From NCBI GenBank assembly GCA_018702955.1, contig JABJEK010000049.1, forward strand, positions 1 to 54,641: a DNA stretch of 54,641 nucleotides, given 5' to 3'. Of this stretch, positions 33,487-42,063 are shown in pieces (the stretch's first letter is position 1; each line of letters begins with the position of its first letter). Both the position numbers and the translations under genes were made by a program. The notes beneath the pieces are model-generated. The model searched no databases. It worked only from the letters and a program-made list of their open reading frames with translations, and had not been told where the DNA came from. The DNA comes from Rhodospirillaceae bacterium (lineage in GTDB: Bacteria; Pseudomonadota; Alphaproteobacteria; UBA6615).

Positions 33487-34307
33487 GCGAAGAACAACGC
33501 CACCATCATCCGTGCCGACGTCGCAAACAGGAACAGTGCGAACAACAGCTTGAGCGCACGCGCGCTCAACCGATGCGCCAATCTGACACCGAGTGGTGCT
33601 GTCAGCGACGTAAAGGGCGCGATCAGAATCAGACCCAGCAGATTTACGTGACCCACGCTGGCCTCGGGCAGGGCCGGGATGCCCCAACCGGTCGCAACGA
33701 ACCCGATGGTGGCCGGGAGCGCGATGACCAGGCCGATCGCCGCGGCCGTACCGACCGCGCGGTGCACGGGAAAACCGAAGGCGTTGAAGTAGGGCACACA
33801 TAATGTGCCGCCGCCGATCCCCATCATCGCGGACAGGCCGCCGATGACGAAGCCCGAGATTCTGCCGGCAATACCGGCTGGTAGGCTGTCCCGAATCCGG
33901 AAGTCAGCCGATGTCGTCGCCATGTAGATCGCGACGGTGAGCGCGACGAACGCGAACACCATGCTGAGGACCGGTCCGTCGACCGCGCCCGCGATCAGCG
34001 TTCCGGCGACGGAACCGAGCAAAATCCAGACACCCCATTTCCTGAGCAGGTTGGTATCGACCGCGCCGCGTCGGTGGTGAGAACGTGCGGAGATTATGGA
34101 TGTAATGACGATGCTGGCCAGCGACGTGCCGACCGCCACATGCATGCGCACGGATTCGTCGATATCGATGAGCCCGAGCATGGTGAACAGTACGGGGACG
34201 ACGATGATCCCGCCGCCCACGCCGAGCAGCCCTGCAAGGATACCCGCGATGCAGCCGGTGACGATCAGGACGCCGGCAAGCGGCGCCAGTTCCAGAAACA
34301 CGTCCAT
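33483..34307 (-). CDS. Sulfite exporter TauE/SafE family membrane protein
   Basis: 274 aa with two TauE repeats and about eight hydrophobic helices. The repeat signatures are GLLGVGGGIIVVPVL near 27-41 and MMGIGGGTLCVPYF near 160-173. The family exports small organosulfonates or sulfite, but most members have no proven substrate. It ends exactly on the phosphatase stop through a shared CTAG (33483-33486) and has its own promoter region on the right. No sulfonate gene is adjacent. Confidence 0.85.
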   Translation of the reverse strand: MDVFLELAPLAGVLIVTGCIAGILAGLLGVGGGIIVVPVLFTMLGLIDIDESVRMHVAVGTSLASIVITSIISARSHHRRGAVDTNLLRKWGVWILLGSVAGTLIAGAVDGPVLSMVFAFVALTVAIYMATTSADFRIRDSLPAGIAGRISGFVIGGLSAMMGIGGGTLCVPYFNAFGFPVHRAVGTAAAIGLVIALPATIGFVATGWGIPALPEASVGHVNLLGLILIAPFTSLTAPLGVRLAHRLSARALKLLFALFLFATSARMMVALFFA

Positions 34308-34357
34308 GTGACAGTAAATCCCCGTGCGTGCGTGTCACGCAAGAGGGGCGGGTGGGG

Positions 34358-34963
34358 CTATTTCGTCCCCGACAGGCGCCAGTCCATCATCTCGAGCCGG
34401 TCCTGACCGAAGAAGAGTTCACCATCGACCACGAAGGACGGGACGCTCCAGGCGCCGTCGGCCAGGGATTCGTCTGTGTTGGCCTCAAGCTCGGCCGTGA
34501 CCGCATCGGATTCGGCCGCGGCGACAAGAGCCGCGCCGTCGAGGCCGACGCTGTCCGCGATGGCGGCCACATCGTCTGGGTCGCCGATGTTCTTTTCATC
34601 GACCCAGCACCCGCGTGCCAGCGCGCGGGTTATTCCGTACATATCCGCACCCGCTTGCCCGGCGGCGATGATCACGCCGGATGACAGAAGGAACGGCGCG
34701 GGGAAATGCTTCGGCTTGGAATTGACCGGAATGCCCCGCCATTCGGCCCAGCGGGGCAGTTCGACGAGTCGGTAGGCCTGCAGCACTTCGGGCCGGTCAC
34801 CGAGCGGGCGTCCGGCGCTTGTCGTCTGCCATTGCCGTCCGACATGCGTGGGTTTGTAGGCGATCTCGCGTCCGTGCTTGTCGGCCAGCGCCTTCAGGGC
34901 GTCCACCGCCATGTAGGACCAGGGCGAAATGCAGGCGTAATAGAATTTGATCGGATCACTCAT
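34358..34963 (-). CDS. DsbA-fold 2-hydroxychromene-2-carboxylate isomerase family protein
   Basis: 201 aa thioredoxin/DsbA-like fold related to GST kappa. The N terminus FYYACISPWSYMA has Ser-Pro in place of the DsbA Cys pair, as in HCCA isomerase (NahD type). The helical insertion covers 60-145, and VPSFVVDGELFFGQDRLEMM near 175-195 supplies the cis-Pro loop. HCCA isomerases act with glutathione in naphthalene-type degradation, but many members have other roles. The start at 34963 is chosen from the motif; longer in-frame starts lack family similarity. The gap upstream contains a hairpin and a CRP-like site. Confidence 0.8.
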   Translation of the reverse strand: MSDPIKFYYACISPWSYMAVDALKALADKHGREIAYKPTHVGRQWQTTSAGRPLGDRPEVLQAYRLVELPRWAEWRGIPVNSKPKHFPAPFLLSSGVIIAAGQAGADMYGITRALARGCWVDEKNIGDPDDVAAIADSVGLDGAALVAAAESDAVTAELEANTDESLADGAWSVPSFVVDGELFFGQDRLEMMDWRLSGTK

Positions 34964-35075
34964 CGGGCGGCCTCCACATATTCGGCGATGTAAGTCGGCA
35001 ACACGAACGCGCTGCTTGCCCCACAGTCTATCGGGTCGGACCGGCGCGGGGAAATCGAACTGGGAATTTGGGGGT

Positions 35076-35110
35076 GGGGCGGTGATCCGACGTTGTCGGA
35101 CCACCGCCCC
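35076..35110. other. Strong GC-rich hairpin in the 34964-35209 gap
   Basis: GGGGCGGTG-A-TCCGAC pairs with GTCGGA-C-CACCGCCCC around a GTT loop, 15 pairs with one mismatch. No T run follows on either strand. It may end the acyl-CoA dehydrogenase transcript or protect an RNA 3' end. Confidence 0.5.
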
Positions 35111-35178
35111 TGAGGGGAGGCTTGCTTCCTGGGTAAGGGAGCAATGAGGTCAATCTATCGAATGGCGTGACAGCGCGA

Positions 35179-35194
35179 TGTGACGCCCGTCACA
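35179..35194. promoter_or_regulatory. CRP/FNR-superfamily-like palindrome
   Basis: TGTGACGCCCGTCACA fits TGTGA-N6-TCACA exactly. It lies 16 bases after the acyl-CoA dehydrogenase stop and about 215 bases upstream of the DsbA-fold isomerase on the same strand, so the isomerase would be the target. The fit to the Escherichia coli consensus is exact, but the distance is long. Confidence 0.35.
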
Positions 35195-35209
35195 GGGGCG
35201 AAGTTTTTT

Positions 35210-36988
35210 CTAGAAAGCGTCTTCCGCCAGCGCCATCACCGAATCGCCGCCCCGGGTGATCGTCTCCAGGTGCATGTTGGCGCGCGGCAGGATGTGGTCG
35301 GCATAGAATCGCGCCGTAATCTGCTTGGCACTCAGAAACTCCGGGTTGGCGCCGCTTGCGGACCCGTTTGCCGCGGCCAACGCAGAACGGGTCATCAGCC
35401 AGCCGCCGACGACGGTGCCCGCCAGATGCAGGAAGGCGTGTGCGCCGGCGAATTTCCGGTTCACATCGTTGTTGGCCGGATCGAGCATCCATTCCGTGGC
35501 GTGGCGCAGCACCCGGTTGGCGTTTTTCTGATCGGCGATGATGGCCGCGACCTCCGGATCGTCGGAATAGGGAAGGTCGTCGATCTCGTCGAGCAGTTCT
35601 TCCATCGCCGCGCCGCCGTCGCGCATCAGCTTGCGGCCCAGCAGATCGATGGCCTGGATGCCGTTGGTCCCCTCATAGATCGGGGCGATGCGTGAATCGC
35701 GGAAATACTGTGCCGCACCGGTTTCCTCGATGAAGCCCATGCCGCCATGCACCTGCACGCCGGTCGAGGCGATATCGACGCCCAGATCGGTGCACCAGGC
35801 CTTGACCACGGGGGTCAGCAGATCGGTGCGGCGCTGGTTGTAGCCGCGTGTTTCAGGGTCGTCGTGGTGGCGCGAACGGTCCAGTGCCGAGTTGGTGTAA
35901 TAGGCGAGCGCCCGCATGGCCTCGGTCTGGGAACGCATGGACATCAGCATGCGCCGCACGTCCGGGTGCTGGATGATGGTGACGGAATCTCCGCCACCCT
36001 CGACCGGTGCCGACTGGACCCGTTCGCGGGCGTAGGCCACGGCGTGCTGATAGGCGCGCTCCGCGACCGCGACCCCCTGCAGGCCGACATTCAGGCGCGC
36101 GTTGTTCATCATCGTGAACATGCAGCGCAGCCCGTCATGTTCATCGCCGATCAAATATCCAACCGCGCCGTCGCTATTCTCGCCATAGGCCATGACGCAG
36201 GTTGGGCTCGCATGGATGCCCAGTTTGTGTTCGAGACTGATCGTGTGGGCGTCGTTGCGATCACCCAATGAGCCGTCGTCATTCACCAGAAACTTCGGCA
36301 CGAGGAAGAGGCTGATGCCCTTCACCCCCGGCGGCGCATCGGGCAGCCGTGCCAACACGAGATGGATGATGTTGTCGGTAAAATCCTGATCGCCATAGGT
36401 GATGAAGATCTTGGTGCCCTTGATCCGGTAGTGATCACCCTCGCGCTCGGCGCGGGACTTGAGCAGGCCCAGATCGGTGCCGGCCTGGGGTTCGGTCAGG
36501 TTCATCGTGCCGGTCCATTCACCGGACACGAGCTTCTCGAGGAATTTCTCTTTCAGCTCCGGGGCGCCATGGGCAATCACGGATTCGATCGCGCCGATTG
36601 TCAGGAGCGGGCACAGGGACCATGCGAGGTTCGACGATTGCCACATCTCCTGCAGCGCGGTGGTGATCGTCCAGGGCAGGCCCATCCCTCCGTGTTCGGG
36701 CTCGAACGGCGTGCCGTTCCAGCCGCCCTCGACAAATGCCTGATAGGCCTCCTTGAAGCCATCCGGCGTCGTGACATCGCTGCCGGACAGGGTCGACGTC
36801 TGCTGGTCGCCCGATTGATTGAGGGGGGCAACGACCTCGCCCGTGAAACGTGCGGATTCATTGAGTATCTGCTCGACCAGATCGCTGGTCGTGTCCGCGA
36901 ATACCGGGAGGTCGCGCAGACCTTCCATGTCGCAGAGGTTCTCGAGAATGAACTGCATGTCCTGCACGGGTGCGTTGTAGTCGGACAT
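35210..36988 (-). CDS. Acyl-CoA dehydrogenase, long form with C-terminal domain (DmdC-like)
   Basis: 592 aa, the length of the DmdC/FadE-related group instead of the about 380 aa of short-chain enzymes. FAD and substrate regions are seen in MNLTEPQAGTDLG near 157-169 and IKGTKIFITYGDQDF near 189. The catalytic Glu is in YEGTNGIQAIDLLGRK near 425-440. The last about 130 residues are the extra C-terminal helical domain. It oxidises an acyl-CoA at C2-C3; 3-methylmercaptopropionyl-CoA is only one possibility, and no dmdB or dmdD is present here. It follows the FAD-linked dehydrogenase gene on the same strand by 27 bases. Confidence 0.87.
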   Translation of the reverse strand: MSDYNAPVQDMQFILENLCDMEGLRDLPVFADTTSDLVEQILNESARFTGEVVAPLNQSGDQQTSTLSGSDVTTPDGFKEAYQAFVEGGWNGTPFEPEHGGMGLPWTITTALQEMWQSSNLAWSLCPLLTIGAIESVIAHGAPELKEKFLEKLVSGEWTGTMNLTEPQAGTDLGLLKSRAEREGDHYRIKGTKIFITYGDQDFTDNIIHLVLARLPDAPPGVKGISLFLVPKFLVNDDGSLGDRNDAHTISLEHKLGIHASPTCVMAYGENSDGAVGYLIGDEHDGLRCMFTMMNNARLNVGLQGVAVAERAYQHAVAYARERVQSAPVEGGGDSVTIIQHPDVRRMLMSMRSQTEAMRALAYYTNSALDRSRHHDDPETRGYNQRRTDLLTPVVKAWCTDLGVDIASTGVQVHGGMGFIEETGAAQYFRDSRIAPIYEGTNGIQAIDLLGRKLMRDGGAAMEELLDEIDDLPYSDDPEVAAIIADQKNANRVLRHATEWMLDPANNDVNRKFAGAHAFLHLAGTVVGGWLMTRSALAAANGSASGANPEFLSAKQITARFYADHILPRANMHLETITRGGDSVMALAEDAF

Positions 36989-37015
36989 AACGTCTCCTGT
37001 AGCGTCTTGCGGCCC

Positions 37016-38443
37016 CTAGAGGACCTTGCCGGGGTTCATCAGACCCTTGGGGTCGAGCGCGTTCTTGATCATGCGCATCATGTCCAGTTCCACGGCCGGC
37101 TTGCGCTCGACCAGGTCGTGAACCTTGAGCTTGCCGATGCCGTGTTCGGCCGAGAAGCTGCCGCGCATCGAAAGCGCGATATCGACCACCCGCCCGGTGA
37201 TCTCGTCCCAGCGGTCGAGGAATTCCTGCGGGTCGGCATCGACGGGTTGGGCCAGATTGTAATGCACGTTGCCGTCGCCCACATGGCCGAAGGCGAGGTG
37301 CCGGATGCCGGGGCAGAGCTCCGTGGTGGCGGCGTTGGCCTCGCGGATGAACTGCGGGACCCGCGAGATTGGCACGGACACGTCGTTCTTGATGCTCGCA
37401 CCGTCCGGCTTCTGGGCCAGGACCATCGCTTCGCGCAGGAACCACATTTGCTCGCGCTGGGCGTCCGACTGGGCGATCGTGGCATCGACGACCAGCCCGT
37501 CTTCGAATGCGGCGGCGAGAAAATTCTCCATCGCCGTGCCCAGGTCCGAACTTTCGTCGCTGCTCTCGAACTCGATCAGCGCGTACCATTCATGCCTGCC
37601 CTCGAGGAACTCGAACATGCCCTCGATGTGCTGTTTCGAGATGTCGATGGCGAGCCGGGGGATCAACTCGAACCCGGAGACCGCGTCGCCGCTCGCCTTG
37701 CGGGCCCGGCCCAACACTTCGAGGACATCCTCCATCTCGCGGAGCGCGATGAAAGCCGTATTCCTGACGCGTGGCCTGGGAAACAGCTTGAGGACCGCGC
37801 CGGTGATGATCCCCAACGTGCCCTCGGCACCGATGAACAGATGTTTCAGGTCATAGCCGGTGTTGTTCTTGCGCAGGCCCGTCAGCCCGTCCCAGATCTG
37901 CCCGTCGGGCAGGACGACTTCGAGGCCCAGCGTAAGCTCGCGGCTGTTGCCGTAGCGGATCACCGCCGTGCCGCCGGCATTGGTCGACAGGTTGCCGCCG
38001 ATCTGGCACGAGCCTTCCGCCCCGAGGCTGAGCGGGAAGAACCGGTCATGTTCCCCGGCGACCGCCTGCAGGTTGGCCAGAACGCAGCCCGCATCCACGG
38101 TCATTGTGAAATTGACCGGATCGACTTCGCGAACATTATTCATGCGCACCAGGCTCAGGATGACCTCGCCCGCGGCGACGGCACCACCGCAAAGGCCGGT
38201 GTTTCCGCCCTGGGGTACGATGGGGACACCTGCTTCGTTGCATGCGGCGACGACCTGCGAGACCTCTAACGTCGAGGCGGGCCGCACCACGCAAGGCGTC
38301 TCGCCACGGAACAGGCCGCGCTGTTCGGCGATATAGGGTTCCATGTCCGAAACATCGGTGACCAGTCCGGCATCGCCGACGATTTCGGCCAACCGTTCGA
38401 GCAGTCCGTCGGGCAGGCCGGGCGTTGTGGTGAGCTTGTTCAT
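37016..38443 (-). CDS. FAD-linked D-2-hydroxyacid dehydrogenase (D-lactate / D-2-hydroxyglutarate dehydrogenase family)
   Basis: 475 aa. The PCMH-type FAD-binding domain (40-220) carries PQGGNTGLCGGAVA near 79-92, and the C-terminal FAD-oxidase domain carries GHVGDGNVHYN near 375 and EHGIGKLK near 431. These motifs point to D-2-hydroxyglutarate or D-lactate dehydrogenase, which pass electrons to an acceptor such as ETF. The adjacent acyl-CoA dehydrogenase is also ETF-dependent, so the two may share it (inference). ATG 38443; in-frame codons further upstream show no family match. Gene order places it first of the two. Confidence 0.85.
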   Translation of the reverse strand: MNKLTTTPGLPDGLLERLAEIVGDAGLVTDVSDMEPYIAEQRGLFRGETPCVVRPASTLEVSQVVAACNEAGVPIVPQGGNTGLCGGAVAAGEVILSLVRMNNVREVDPVNFTMTVDAGCVLANLQAVAGEHDRFFPLSLGAEGSCQIGGNLSTNAGGTAVIRYGNSRELTLGLEVVLPDGQIWDGLTGLRKNNTGYDLKHLFIGAEGTLGIITGAVLKLFPRPRVRNTAFIALREMEDVLEVLGRARKASGDAVSGFELIPRLAIDISKQHIEGMFEFLEGRHEWYALIEFESSDESSDLGTAMENFLAAAFEDGLVVDATIAQSDAQREQMWFLREAMVLAQKPDGASIKNDVSVPISRVPQFIREANAATTELCPGIRHLAFGHVGDGNVHYNLAQPVDADPQEFLDRWDEITGRVVDIALSMRGSFSAEHGIGKLKVHDLVERKPAVELDMMRMIKNALDPKGLMNPGKVL

Positions 38444-38498
38444 AACCTTTGATGTAGCTCCCTCATGCGACGCGGGCAATATGCGTATCGCGCCTGTC

Positions 38499-39473
38499 TC
38501 AGTCTTTGTGCGCGGCCGCGGCGCGGCGCAGGCGGTCATTGATGGCGCGCCCGATGCCCGTTTCCGGCACCGGTGCGACGGCGATGCCGGCATATTCCGG
38601 CCGGTCGAGTTCGCGCAACGTTGCGAAAAGCCGGGCGGCAGCCTCGACCACGTCGCCGGATGGGCTGAGGTTGCGAACTATGGTGGCGTCGCCCTTGGGC
38701 GGTTCGCCAAAGGCCACGAAGGCCTCGTTTGGCCGGATATCCGACACGTCGATCCGCAGGGGGATCGAGGGCGCGTAATGTTTGGCGATCTGTCCAGGTG
38801 AGCGGGGTTTCTGGTCCGCATCGGGGACGCTCGCATCTTCGATCGGGCCCAGTATCTTCTCAAGCTGTTCCCGGGTCACCGCCCCGTGGCGCAGGATCGC
38901 AGGTCGCGCGCCGCACAGGTCGATCACCGTCGATTCCAGCCCGACGGTGCATTCGCCGCCGTCCAGGATCAGATCGGGCGCGTCGCCGAGTGAGTCGGCC
39001 ACATGGGCTGCCGTTGTCGGGCTGACCTCGCCCGCGCGATTGGCGCTGGGTGCGGCGATGGGGCCGCCAAAACGGGCGAGCAGGTCCTGGGCGAGCGGAT
39101 GGGCGGGCACACGCAGCGCGACGGTATCGAGACCGGCGCTCACCAGAAGTGACAGGCCGGAGCCCGGCAATCGGGGCAGGACCAGGCTGAGTGGGCCCGG
39201 CCAGAAGCGTTCGGCGAGTGAGCGGGCGAGGTTATTGAACGCGCCGAGCGTCTCTGCGCCGGCCAGATCCGCGATGTGCACGATCAGCGGGTTGAAACTC
39301 GGCCGGTCCTTGGCAGCGAAAATGCGTGCGACCGCGTCATCGTTGCGCGCATCGGCACCCAGCCCATAGACCGTCTCGGTCGGGAACGCGACGAGGCGAC
39401 CATCGCGCAGGTATTCCGCCGCCATTGAGATGGCTTCGTCGGATGCGGTTAGGGTGGTGCCAAGTGCCTGCAT
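38499..39473 (-). CDS. tsaC: L-threonylcarbamoyladenylate synthase (Sua5/TsaC long form)
   Basis: 324 aa. The YrdC domain (about 10-205) begins DGRLVAFPTETVYGLGADA and holds KDRPSFNPLIVHI near 56 and SANRAGEVSPTTAAHV near 143. A C-terminal Sua5-specific domain (about 225-324) follows, as in archaeal and yeast Sua5. It makes the threonylcarbamoyl-AMP used for the t6A37 modification of ANN-decoding tRNAs, so the gene should be essential. ATG 39473 is chosen; ATG 39503 would add ten residues. It stands alone on the minus strand before the hydroxyacid dehydrogenase. Confidence 0.93.
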   Translation of the reverse strand: MQALGTTLTASDEAISMAAEYLRDGRLVAFPTETVYGLGADARNDDAVARIFAAKDRPSFNPLIVHIADLAGAETLGAFNNLARSLAERFWPGPLSLVLPRLPGSGLSLLVSAGLDTVALRVPAHPLAQDLLARFGGPIAAPSANRAGEVSPTTAAHVADSLGDAPDLILDGGECTVGLESTVIDLCGARPAILRHGAVTREQLEKILGPIEDASVPDADQKPRSPGQIAKHYAPSIPLRIDVSDIRPNEAFVAFGEPPKGDATIVRNLSPSGDVVEAAARLFATLRELDRPEYAGIAVAPVPETGIGRAINDRLRRAAAAHKD

Positions 39474-39632
39474 GGCCCGAGATATGCCGTAACTGGCAAG
39501 CATGGTCCAGTCATGATGGTTTGGCCCCAAGGCTGATGGCCTATTCGTCGCGCAAAGCCGATGTGCGGCAGGGATGCCGGTGGGGTGCACGGCCCGGAAC
39601 CATGCACCCGCGGCGGTTGGCTCTCCTGCAAG

Positions 39633-40463
39633 CTACTCGTTTATCTTGCCCGGCAGGCTCAGATCGCCTGACGCGACGTCGAAGACATCGACCACGCAGA
39701 GCAACGGCGCGTGGATGTTGGCGTTCACCCGCAATGCAGAGGTCACACCATCGAAGGAAATTCCATCGACTTTCGCGATGTCGTCGAAGGGCACGTGCAC
39801 CTCGACAATCTCGTCATGAAACACCGGGTCCCATCCCGGGCTGTCGATATGGATGGGAAGGCCGGGCCAGGTTTTCGGAAGTCGGGGTTTGCTACCTTCC
39901 GGGATGTCCTTGACCTTCAAGTTGCCGGCACCGCAGGCATCATCAGATACGAGCACGACCCAGTGGCTGTGCCACAAGTTCCCGTCATTGTCGGTCCGCC
40001 CGTCGGCATTTTCGTCAAACAGCGGGGTGTCGTCGAAATCCGGATGGGATGTAACCGCCATGGCAAGAATGCCGGCATCGTCGTCGAACCCGACGGTGGC
40101 GGTGTTGATCGTGGTCGGCCACACATACGAGAACACCTGGGCGCCGGCGAGTTTACCGGAGGCTGCGGGTTTGCTCTCACCAGCCTTGCCTGACACGGCC
40201 ATGTGAAAGGTCGCGACATTTCCCTGAGTGTCGACCTTGGCGTGAATGATGTCGAACGGCGCACGCTCGACATTTCCGCGCTCTGCCTGAACACCTTTAG
40301 AGTGGTCGTGGGTGTCATGCGCGTTCACGGGAGCGGTGAATCCCGCCATCGCAAGTGCTGCGAGCCCGAAAACTGGCGCCGAGGCCAAAGCGGACGGTGT
40401 GCGCCGGTTCAGTCGGGCGACGACCGCAGCCCTGGATATCTCACATTCTGTCGTTAGAAACAT
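39633..40463 (-). CDS. Secreted protein of unknown function with His-rich mature N terminus
   Basis: 276 aa, unrecognised. An unusually long basic n-region (1-27, including NRRTPS) leads a hydrophobic core and an Ala-Pro-Val-Asn-Ala cleavage site near residue 48. The mature protein would begin HDTHDHSKG, a potential metal-binding start. The body is beta-rich, with an aspartate-rich loop FDENADGRTDNDGN like a calcium-binding site followed by LWHSHW, and two Cys (near 188 and 254). ATG 40463 has AGGAG in the ribosome position, which coincides with a 12-base site also found before the MarR gene upstream. Metal or stress related, periplasmic (inference). Confidence 0.6.
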   Translation of the reverse strand: MFLTTECEISRAAVVARLNRRTPSALASAPVFGLAALAMAGFTAPVNAHDTHDHSKGVQAERGNVERAPFDIIHAKVDTQGNVATFHMAVSGKAGESKPAASGKLAGAQVFSYVWPTTINTATVGFDDDAGILAMAVTSHPDFDDTPLFDENADGRTDNDGNLWHSHWVVLVSDDACGAGNLKVKDIPEGSKPRLPKTWPGLPIHIDSPGWDPVFHDEIVEVHVPFDDIAKVDGISFDGVTSALRVNANIHAPLLCVVDVFDVASGDLSLPGKINE

Positions 40464-40464
40464 A

Positions 40465-40477
40465 TTAGTACTCCTAA
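40465..40477 (-). promoter_or_regulatory. Candidate MarR operator, site 2 (between MarR and the secreted-protein gene)
   Basis: On the minus strand TTAGGAGTACTAA, an imperfect palindrome (TTAG...CTAA) directly in front of the secreted-protein ATG. The first 12 bases are identical to site 1 at 41129-41141. Confidence 0.5.
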
Positions 40478-40526
40478 GTAAATGGCTTAAGCAGGAACAG
40501 TCACGACGACGCGCCATGTACGTCAG

Positions 40527-41129
40527 TTAAGCGGCTGCTGGCAGATGATCGGGACAGTCGACGCGAAGGTCCCGATCAGCGAAAGGTACGCCGACGAGGG
40601 CGCATAGGTGAGGTGTCGCGCTATCAGGCGTGGCGTTTCTCTTGAAGTATTTGCACGAAACGCAGGTTCGTTGCGGTGCGATGAGGCCGCGTATTTGTAG
40701 GCTCTGTATCATCTTTACGACCAGGCGAAGCGCGTTCTCCTGCTCGTCTGTGTCGAGACCCGAGACAACCCGATCAAAACTGGAGGGCCATGCTCCCGCC
40801 ATTGCTTGGCCGGATGCCGTAGCTCGCAGAAGGATCGCACGTTTGTCTTCCGGATCCGTATCCTTGGCGAGCAGGCCTTTCCGCTCGAGCGTGGAGACAG
40901 CTTCGCTGGCCGTCGCGCTGCGGACACCGGCGTGGGCGGCGCCAGCCGCCAGGCGTGTACCTTCGGGCCGACTGCAAACAAACCGTAGGATATCGGCTTG
41001 CGTCGGTGTCAGGCTTTCTGTTTCGGCCGTTTGCCAATCCAGCTGACGGGCGACGGCCGAAAGACGTGTGAGCCCGTCGGAAAGTCGTCGCTCTAACGAA
41101 AGCGATTCAATGTCGAAAGCATTTTTCAT
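40527..41129 (-). CDS. MarR-family transcriptional regulator with C-terminal Cys/His cluster
   Basis: 200 aa. The winged HTH lies at about 35-110 (TPTQADILRFVCSRPEG, then ASEAVSTLERKGLLAKDTDPEDKRA, with the wing at 92-104). The final 45 residues form an added cluster, CVSCKYF...PHLCALVG...DCPDH, that gives Cys156, Cys159, His174, Cys176, Cys192 and His195. That set could hold zinc or an iron-sulfur cluster and suggests a metal or redox sensor. It is the upstream gene of a pair with the secreted protein (63-base gap). A 12-base site covers its own start codon and is repeated in that gap, which supports autoregulation and joint control. Confidence 0.82.
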   Translation of the reverse strand: MKNAFDIESLSLERRLSDGLTRLSAVARQLDWQTAETESLTPTQADILRFVCSRPEGTRLAAGAAHAGVRSATASEAVSTLERKGLLAKDTDPEDKRAILLRATASGQAMAGAWPSSFDRVVSGLDTDEQENALRLVVKMIQSLQIRGLIAPQRTCVSCKYFKRNATPDSATPHLCALVGVPFADRDLRVDCPDHLPAAA

Positions 41130-41141
41130 TAGGAGTACTAT
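41129..41141 (+). promoter_or_regulatory. Candidate MarR operator, site 1 (over the MarR start)
   Basis: TTAGGAGTACTAT on the plus strand overlaps the MarR start codon by one base and continues into an AT-rich ATATATTAA. It shares TTAGGAGTACTA with site 2, but in the opposite orientation relative to the gene, so the match is not merely a common ribosome site. Confidence 0.5.
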
Positions 41142-41227
41142 ATATTAACCGCCGGACATGATCAAGTGCACCGTCCGGTCAGAACCGTCCGTGCGTTACA
41201 CGTCAACTGGCTGGTTTCATATTCGCC

Positions 41228-42013
41228 TTAGCGGCGGCCGAACGCGACGAAGCCCGGATTGAGATATTTGGGCTTGCGGTAGGGCAGGGGTGTGCCGTCG
41301 AATGTCTCGAGCGATCCGCCGGCGGCGAGGACGATTGCATGGCCGGCACCCGTGTCCCATTCGCAAGTCGGCCCGAAGCGGGGGTAGATGTCCGCCTCAC
41401 CGGCAGCCAGGCGTCCAAACTTCAGGGCGCTGCCTTGGGGCATCCGATTGCGCACATTCATGTTGGCCAGATACGTCTCCAGGCGGTCATTGACCGCGTG
41501 TGAACGGCTGACCAACACGTCCATGCCCTCGTCGGGGACCGCGCGGCATGTGATGGGGCGTTCTACGCCGCGCACGCCGTCATGTCCCTCGATGAGGGTC
41601 GCACCCTCGCCGGTGGCCCCGGCATACATCAGGTCGAGGGCAGGGGCGTAGAGGATGCCGACACGCGGCACGCCCGCATCGACCAGGCCGATGTTGACCG
41701 TGAACTCGTCGTTGCGCTTGAGGAATTCCCGGGTGCCGTCGAGCGGATCGACCAGCCAGAACCGATCGCCGATGTCGGTCGGGCTCTCGCCGTTCGCGTG
41801 CTCTTCTTCTGAAATCACCGGAATTTCGGGTGTCAGCGCCCGCAGGCCCGGGACAATCACGCGTTCCGAGGCCGTGTCCGCGAGGGTCAGGGGCGAGCCG
41901 TCATCCTTGCGGGTAGAGTCGAAATCAGTGCGGTAGATTTCGAGGATCGCCTCCCCGGCCGCGTAGGCGAGGTCGCGAACCGCCGGAATCAGGGCCGCCG
42001 GGTCAAAACTCAT
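41228..42013 (-). CDS. cysQ: 3'(2'),5'-bisphosphate nucleotidase CysQ
   Basis: 261 aa, inositol monophosphatase fold. The metal-binding sites are visible: EEEH near 69 and WLVDPLDGTREFLKRNDEF near 85-103 (DPLDGT). The far motif WDTGAGHAIVLAAGG near 218 is the family's second signature. The REFLKR segment is typical of CysQ over SuhB. It removes the 3' phosphate from PAP, a by-product of sulfate assimilation and phosphopantetheine transfer. It lies between the MarR gene and the molybdenum hydroxylase, all on the minus strand, with 50 bases to the hydroxylase stop. Confidence 0.9.
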   Translation of the reverse strand: MSFDPAALIPAVRDLAYAAGEAILEIYRTDFDSTRKDDGSPLTLADTASERVIVPGLRALTPEIPVISEEEHANGESPTDIGDRFWLVDPLDGTREFLKRNDEFTVNIGLVDAGVPRVGILYAPALDLMYAGATGEGATLIEGHDGVRGVERPITCRAVPDEGMDVLVSRSHAVNDRLETYLANMNVRNRMPQGSALKFGRLAAGEADIYPRFGPTCEWDTGAGHAIVLAAGGSLETFDGTPLPYRKPKYLNPGFVAFGRR

Positions 42014-42063
42014 GGTCTGTCTTTCCGGTGTTCGGTGTTGATCAGTCGTCGCTTTTTTTGGCG

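Noticed and set aside
36362..38269. A 635-codon open frame on the plus strand
   Set aside because: It runs antisense across the acyl-CoA dehydrogenase and the FAD-linked dehydrogenase, has no recognisable motif, and is the mirror of GC-rich codon bias.
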